Assembly: GCA_001787465.1 (NCBI GenBank)
Contig: MFXJ01000080.1
Coordinates: forward strand, 1-6,143
DNA from: Candidatus Peregrinibacteria bacterium RIFOXYB2_FULL_32_7
GTDB lineage: Bacteria; Patescibacteriota; Gracilibacteria; UBA1369; GWF2-33-10
Direction of reading: 5' to 3'
Length of the DNA stretch: 6,143 nt
The position numbers and the translations under genes were made by a program. Position 1 is the stretch's first letter. Every line of letters starts with the position of its first letter. Of the stretch, positions 5,338 to 6,143 are shown piece by piece. The notes beneath the pieces are model-generated. The model was not told the DNA's origin and made no database searches. It saw only the letters and a list, made by a program, of their open reading frames with translations.

Positions 5338-6143
5338 ATGACTAATGAAATTCCTCAAGAAGTGGAAAAAAAATATTTACTCAAAACAACTTTTGGTCTT
5401 GAAGATAAATTAAATCAAGGTAAAGAAATTTCTCAAGCTTATCTCGATTTGGCTGATACAGAGATTCAATCATTTATAACGGCTAAATTTCCAGAGATAC
5501 AATTAGATAAATTTATTGAAGCAAGAGTTAGAAACAAAGCAGGTAAATGTTATCTTACATTAAAAGGGGATGGGACTTTAGAAAGAAATGAAGAAGAGGC
5601 GGAAATTAGTATAGATGAATTTGTAATACAATCAGAAAAGGCAATAAAAGGTTCTATAGAAAAAGAGAGACATGAAATTCCGCTTGCAGATGGGCTTGTT
5701 TTAGAAATAGATATGTATCGTGGGAAACTAACAGGTTTATATATTGCTGAAGTGGAATTTAATCCAGATCAATTTTCCCCAGAACAGATTGATAAAATGG
5801 TCGAAAAAGCATTACCTCTTGCTGATGCGCAGGATGTTACTTCAGTTAAAGCATTTAAGAATAAAAATCTCGCAACTATTGGAAGTCTTACAGAATTATT
5901 ACAGGAATTAGAAGCCGTTCAAGATGTAAGTAATGTAGTAAAAGGTTTTATTCATAGATTGTTACCAAAGCCAAATTTAAAAGAAATTGAAAAGAATTTA
6001 AAAAATTTCTCTCCAGAGCAAGCCGCAATAGAATTAAAAAGAATTTTACTTGAAAATGGTATAGAGGTTCAGAATGTTGAATGTACAGATGAAAAAGGAG
6101 AGAAAACATTTACTATTATTATTAATCCTAATAATCAAAGGAT
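5338..6143 (+). CDS. CYTH-domain (triphosphate tunnel metalloenzyme) protein with C-terminal extension, 3' end outside window
   Basis: An open frame of 268 codons from the ATG at 5338 reaches the window end without a stop. The first ~175 residues form a CYTH domain, the tunnel fold that binds triphosphates with two metal ions. Visible landmarks are the ExExK motif EVEKK at 8-12, ARVRNKAGKCYLTLKG at 62-77, EAEISI at 87-92, EKERHEIPLADGLVLEIDMYRG at 108-129, and GLYIAEVEF at 133-141. Family members include inorganic triphosphatases, thiamine triphosphatases and class IV adenylate cyclases. Sequence alone does not decide between them. Between the QAYL strand (33-36) and ARVR there is a longer insert than usual. 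Residues from about 176 on are charged and mostly helical, with a possible beta stretch near 240-263, and I do not recognise them. The ATG follows an A-rich lead and a strong promoter. The gene is divergent from the TrmB-like regulator. Confidence 0.85.
   Translation, partial: MTNEIPQEVEKKYLLKTTFGLEDKLNQGKEISQAYLDLADTEIQSFITAKFPEIQLDKFIEARVRNKAGKCYLTLKGDGTLERNEEEAEISIDEFVIQSEKAIKGSIEKERHEIPLADGLVLEIDMYRGKLTGLYIAEVEFNPDQFSPEQIDKMVEKALPLADAQDVTSVKAFKNKNLATIGSLTELLQELEAVQDVSNVVKGFIHRLLPKPNLKEIEKNLKNFSPEQAAIELKRILLENGIEVQNVECTDEKGEKTFTIIINPNNQR

Noticed and set aside
1..6143. Recoded genetic code (TGA as Trp or Gly)
   Set aside because: Three genes end properly at TGA, and Trp is encoded by TGG at conserved positions, for example GCSIKWK in the redoxin.
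1..6143. tRNA, rRNA or riboswitch genes
   Set aside because: No cloverleaf-like, GTTC-containing or GC-richer structured stretch was seen in any spacer. The spacers are short and A/T-rich.

Overview
This is a very AT-rich bacterial window with seven convincing protein genes plus the tail of an eighth. Genes are short and closely packed. TGA is used as a stop (ispG, the glycosyltransferase and abiEi all end in TGA) and TGG encodes Trp, so the standard code applies. The ispG fragment implies the MEP isoprenoid pathway, which is bacterial rather than typical of archaea. None of the starts has a recognisable Shine-Dalgarno sequence. Several instead share an A-rich lead of the form TTAAAAATT-ATG. 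The low GC, the missing Shine-Dalgarno sites, a TrmB-type regulator and an AbiE toxin-antitoxin pair would suit a member of the Candidate Phyla Radiation (Patescibacteria). That assignment is inference from style, not proof.

Layout on the + strand: the 3' end of ispG (1-261); a good extended -10 promoter overlapping its stop; thpR, a 2H phosphoesterase (407-964); a 160-bp element of two inverted six-unit heptamer arrays around a 76-bp core (985-1144); a thioredoxin-like peroxiredoxin-family gene (1145-1711) whose ATG directly abuts the second array; another degenerate heptamer tract (1716-1741); a GT4 glycosyltransferase (1766-2899); and an AbiEi/AbiEii type IV toxin-antitoxin operon with a 17-nt overlap (2986-4411). 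A TrmB-like regulator lies convergently on the - strand (4424-5155). Across a 182-bp divergent spacer, a CYTH-domain protein begins at 5338 behind a near-consensus sigma70 promoter and runs off the window with an unrecognised C-terminal extension.

The left half is a loose collection of housekeeping and envelope functions (isoprenoid synthesis, RNA end processing, redox, sugar transfer). The right half is accessory or regulatory (toxin-antitoxin, TrmB regulator, triphosphate-binding CYTH protein). The most unusual feature is the heptamer repeat family that brackets the redoxin gene almost to the base and leaves no room for a ribosome binding site. Other points worth a second look are an inverted repeat just upstream of abiEi, a dyad overlapping the proposed trmB promoter, and the CYTH protein with its long C-terminal tail.
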